The translations under genes and the position numbers were made by a program. A DNA stretch of 43,119 nt. Origin: Acidobacteriota bacterium. Lineage in GTDB: Bacteria > Acidobacteriota > Terriglobia > Bryobacterales > Bryobacteraceae. The stretch's first letter is position 1, and each line of letters opens with the position of its first letter. The notes beneath the pieces are model-generated. The model did not search any database. It worked only from the letters and a program-made list of their open reading frames with translations, and had not been told where the DNA came from. Location: the NCBI GenBank assembly GCA_018268935.1, contig JAFDVS010000124.1, positions 1 through 43,119 of the forward strand. Reading direction: 5' to 3'. Shown piece after piece: positions 42,589 through 43,119 of this stretch.

Positions 42589-42903
42589 GCGAGCGGAGGC
42601 GATGCGGCTGTAGCGGCGGTGCCAGGCCTGAGCACGGCGAACATCCCGTAAAATCTGCAATTTCAGTAATTCCGGTGACTCACAGGCGCACGGTCGGTGT
42701 AGGCATATCCGCGACGACAGCGTGGATTCTATCGTCGCGTCATTTGCGGCTTGGCGGACGGGTCGTTGTCAATCCGCTCTAGTGAATTAAGTAGACTGCA
42801 CATACTCTGCAGCAGCGTAGATGGGCTGTTTTTGTGGGAGCACTGGCCGCGACGGCAAGGCTATCAGTCCATCACGACCAGGGATAAGGGCCCGCTTTGG
42901 AGA
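42589..42903. other. Intergenic region without a supported gene
   Basis: These 315 bases between the aldolase promoter and the PEP-CTERM gene hold no reading frame with recognisable features on either strand. No tRNA, terminator of the usual form or repeat was found. The base composition is closer to balanced than in the genes around it. Confidence 0.4.
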
Positions 42904-43119
42904 TCACTCAACCTGAGTTGCCTTCCGGCGGCGTCGTCCTACCGTCACAGCAGCGAGACTAGACGCTACCAAGCCCAGAGTTGCTGGTTCTGGAACGTCG
43001 TTTGTAGTAAGCACAAAATCATCAAGCGCTGGCGTTACCGCACCGCTCCCAGGGGAATCCGTTCGCACATGGATCCGGACAATTCCCGGTCCGCCATGTC
43101 AACTCCGGCTGAAAAATCC
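42904..43119 (-). pseudogene. PEP-CTERM protein, C-terminal end (partial; in-frame stop)
   Basis: The last 64 codons read IVRIHVRTDSPGSGAVTPALDDF and end in a PEP-CTERM sorting tag. That tag is VPEPATLGLV, a membrane segment of about 12 residues and an Arg-rich end (GRRRRKA). Proteins with this tag are exported and anchored or processed by exosortase. In the same frame a TGA lies at 43099-43101, just seven codons from the window edge. Tryptophan (TGG) would fit the context (SxHGGPG), so a nonsense mutation, frameshift or sequencing error is possible. The upstream part is outside the window. Stop codon of the tail: 42904-42906. Confidence 0.6.

Overview
The window looks like a piece of an Acidobacteriota chromosome, most likely from the Solibacter/Bryobacter group (Bryobacterales). 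The clues are a secreted protein with a Solibacter-type C-terminal domain (34697-36034), a PEP-CTERM sorting tail at the right edge, high G+C coding sequence, many TAT-like exported enzymes, and gene families typical of that lineage. No rRNA, tRNA, CRISPR array, insertion sequence or prophage could be supported. Most of the DNA is ordinary chromosome with tightly packed or overlapping genes.

Left part (1-9.2 kb): the start of clpX, an exported aldo/keto reductase, and an orphan molybdopterin-binding protein with a terminator. Next comes a compact arginine operon, argC-argB-short argA, read leftwards from a promoter that carries two ARG-box-like sites. From about 5.2 to 9.2 kb lies an accessory stretch of small membrane proteins, one apparently decayed locus, a DUF4065 (Panacea/SocA) antitoxin-like gene with a candidate toxin, a zinc-ribbon membrane protein and two lineage-specific unknown genes.

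Middle (9.2-24 kb): a lysine/aspartate-family group (M20 deacylase, lysC, dapB) runs into a beta-oxidation pair (thiolase, acyl-CoA dehydrogenase) and a small P-loop kinase. An MFS exporter and trpS lie on the other strand, and an RlmD-type rRNA methyltransferase points rightwards. Directly behind the methyltransferase sits a two-gene module, an SMC/OLD-like ATPase and a Toprim-like protein, that resembles a defence system. It is followed by glycogen phosphorylase and a 307-base gap rich in predicted RNA structure.

Right part (24-43 kb): a cysteine-rich protein with a sorbitol-dehydrogenase-like enzyme, a second M20 peptidase and an ACS-family MFS transporter. A nucleic-acid cluster follows: an EVE-like/HNH nuclease, an AlkZ-like winged-helix protein, exonuclease III, and a PD-(D/E)XK MmcB-like nuclease. 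Then come a pair of half-size SMR/EamA transporters, an SDR, an O-antigen ligase, SixA, the Solibacter-domain secreted protein, and an exported amidohydrolase/VOC protein/hexaheme cytochrome operon. ThuA, serA, a LacD-type aldolase and a truncated PEP-CTERM gene end the window.

One large-scale feature stands out. The plus strand is C-rich over roughly the first 13 kb and G-rich after about 20 kb, for genes on both strands. This is a reversal of replication-type strand bias inside the window.

No database search or folding program was run. Family names come from recognised motifs; the text separates what is seen from what is inferred.
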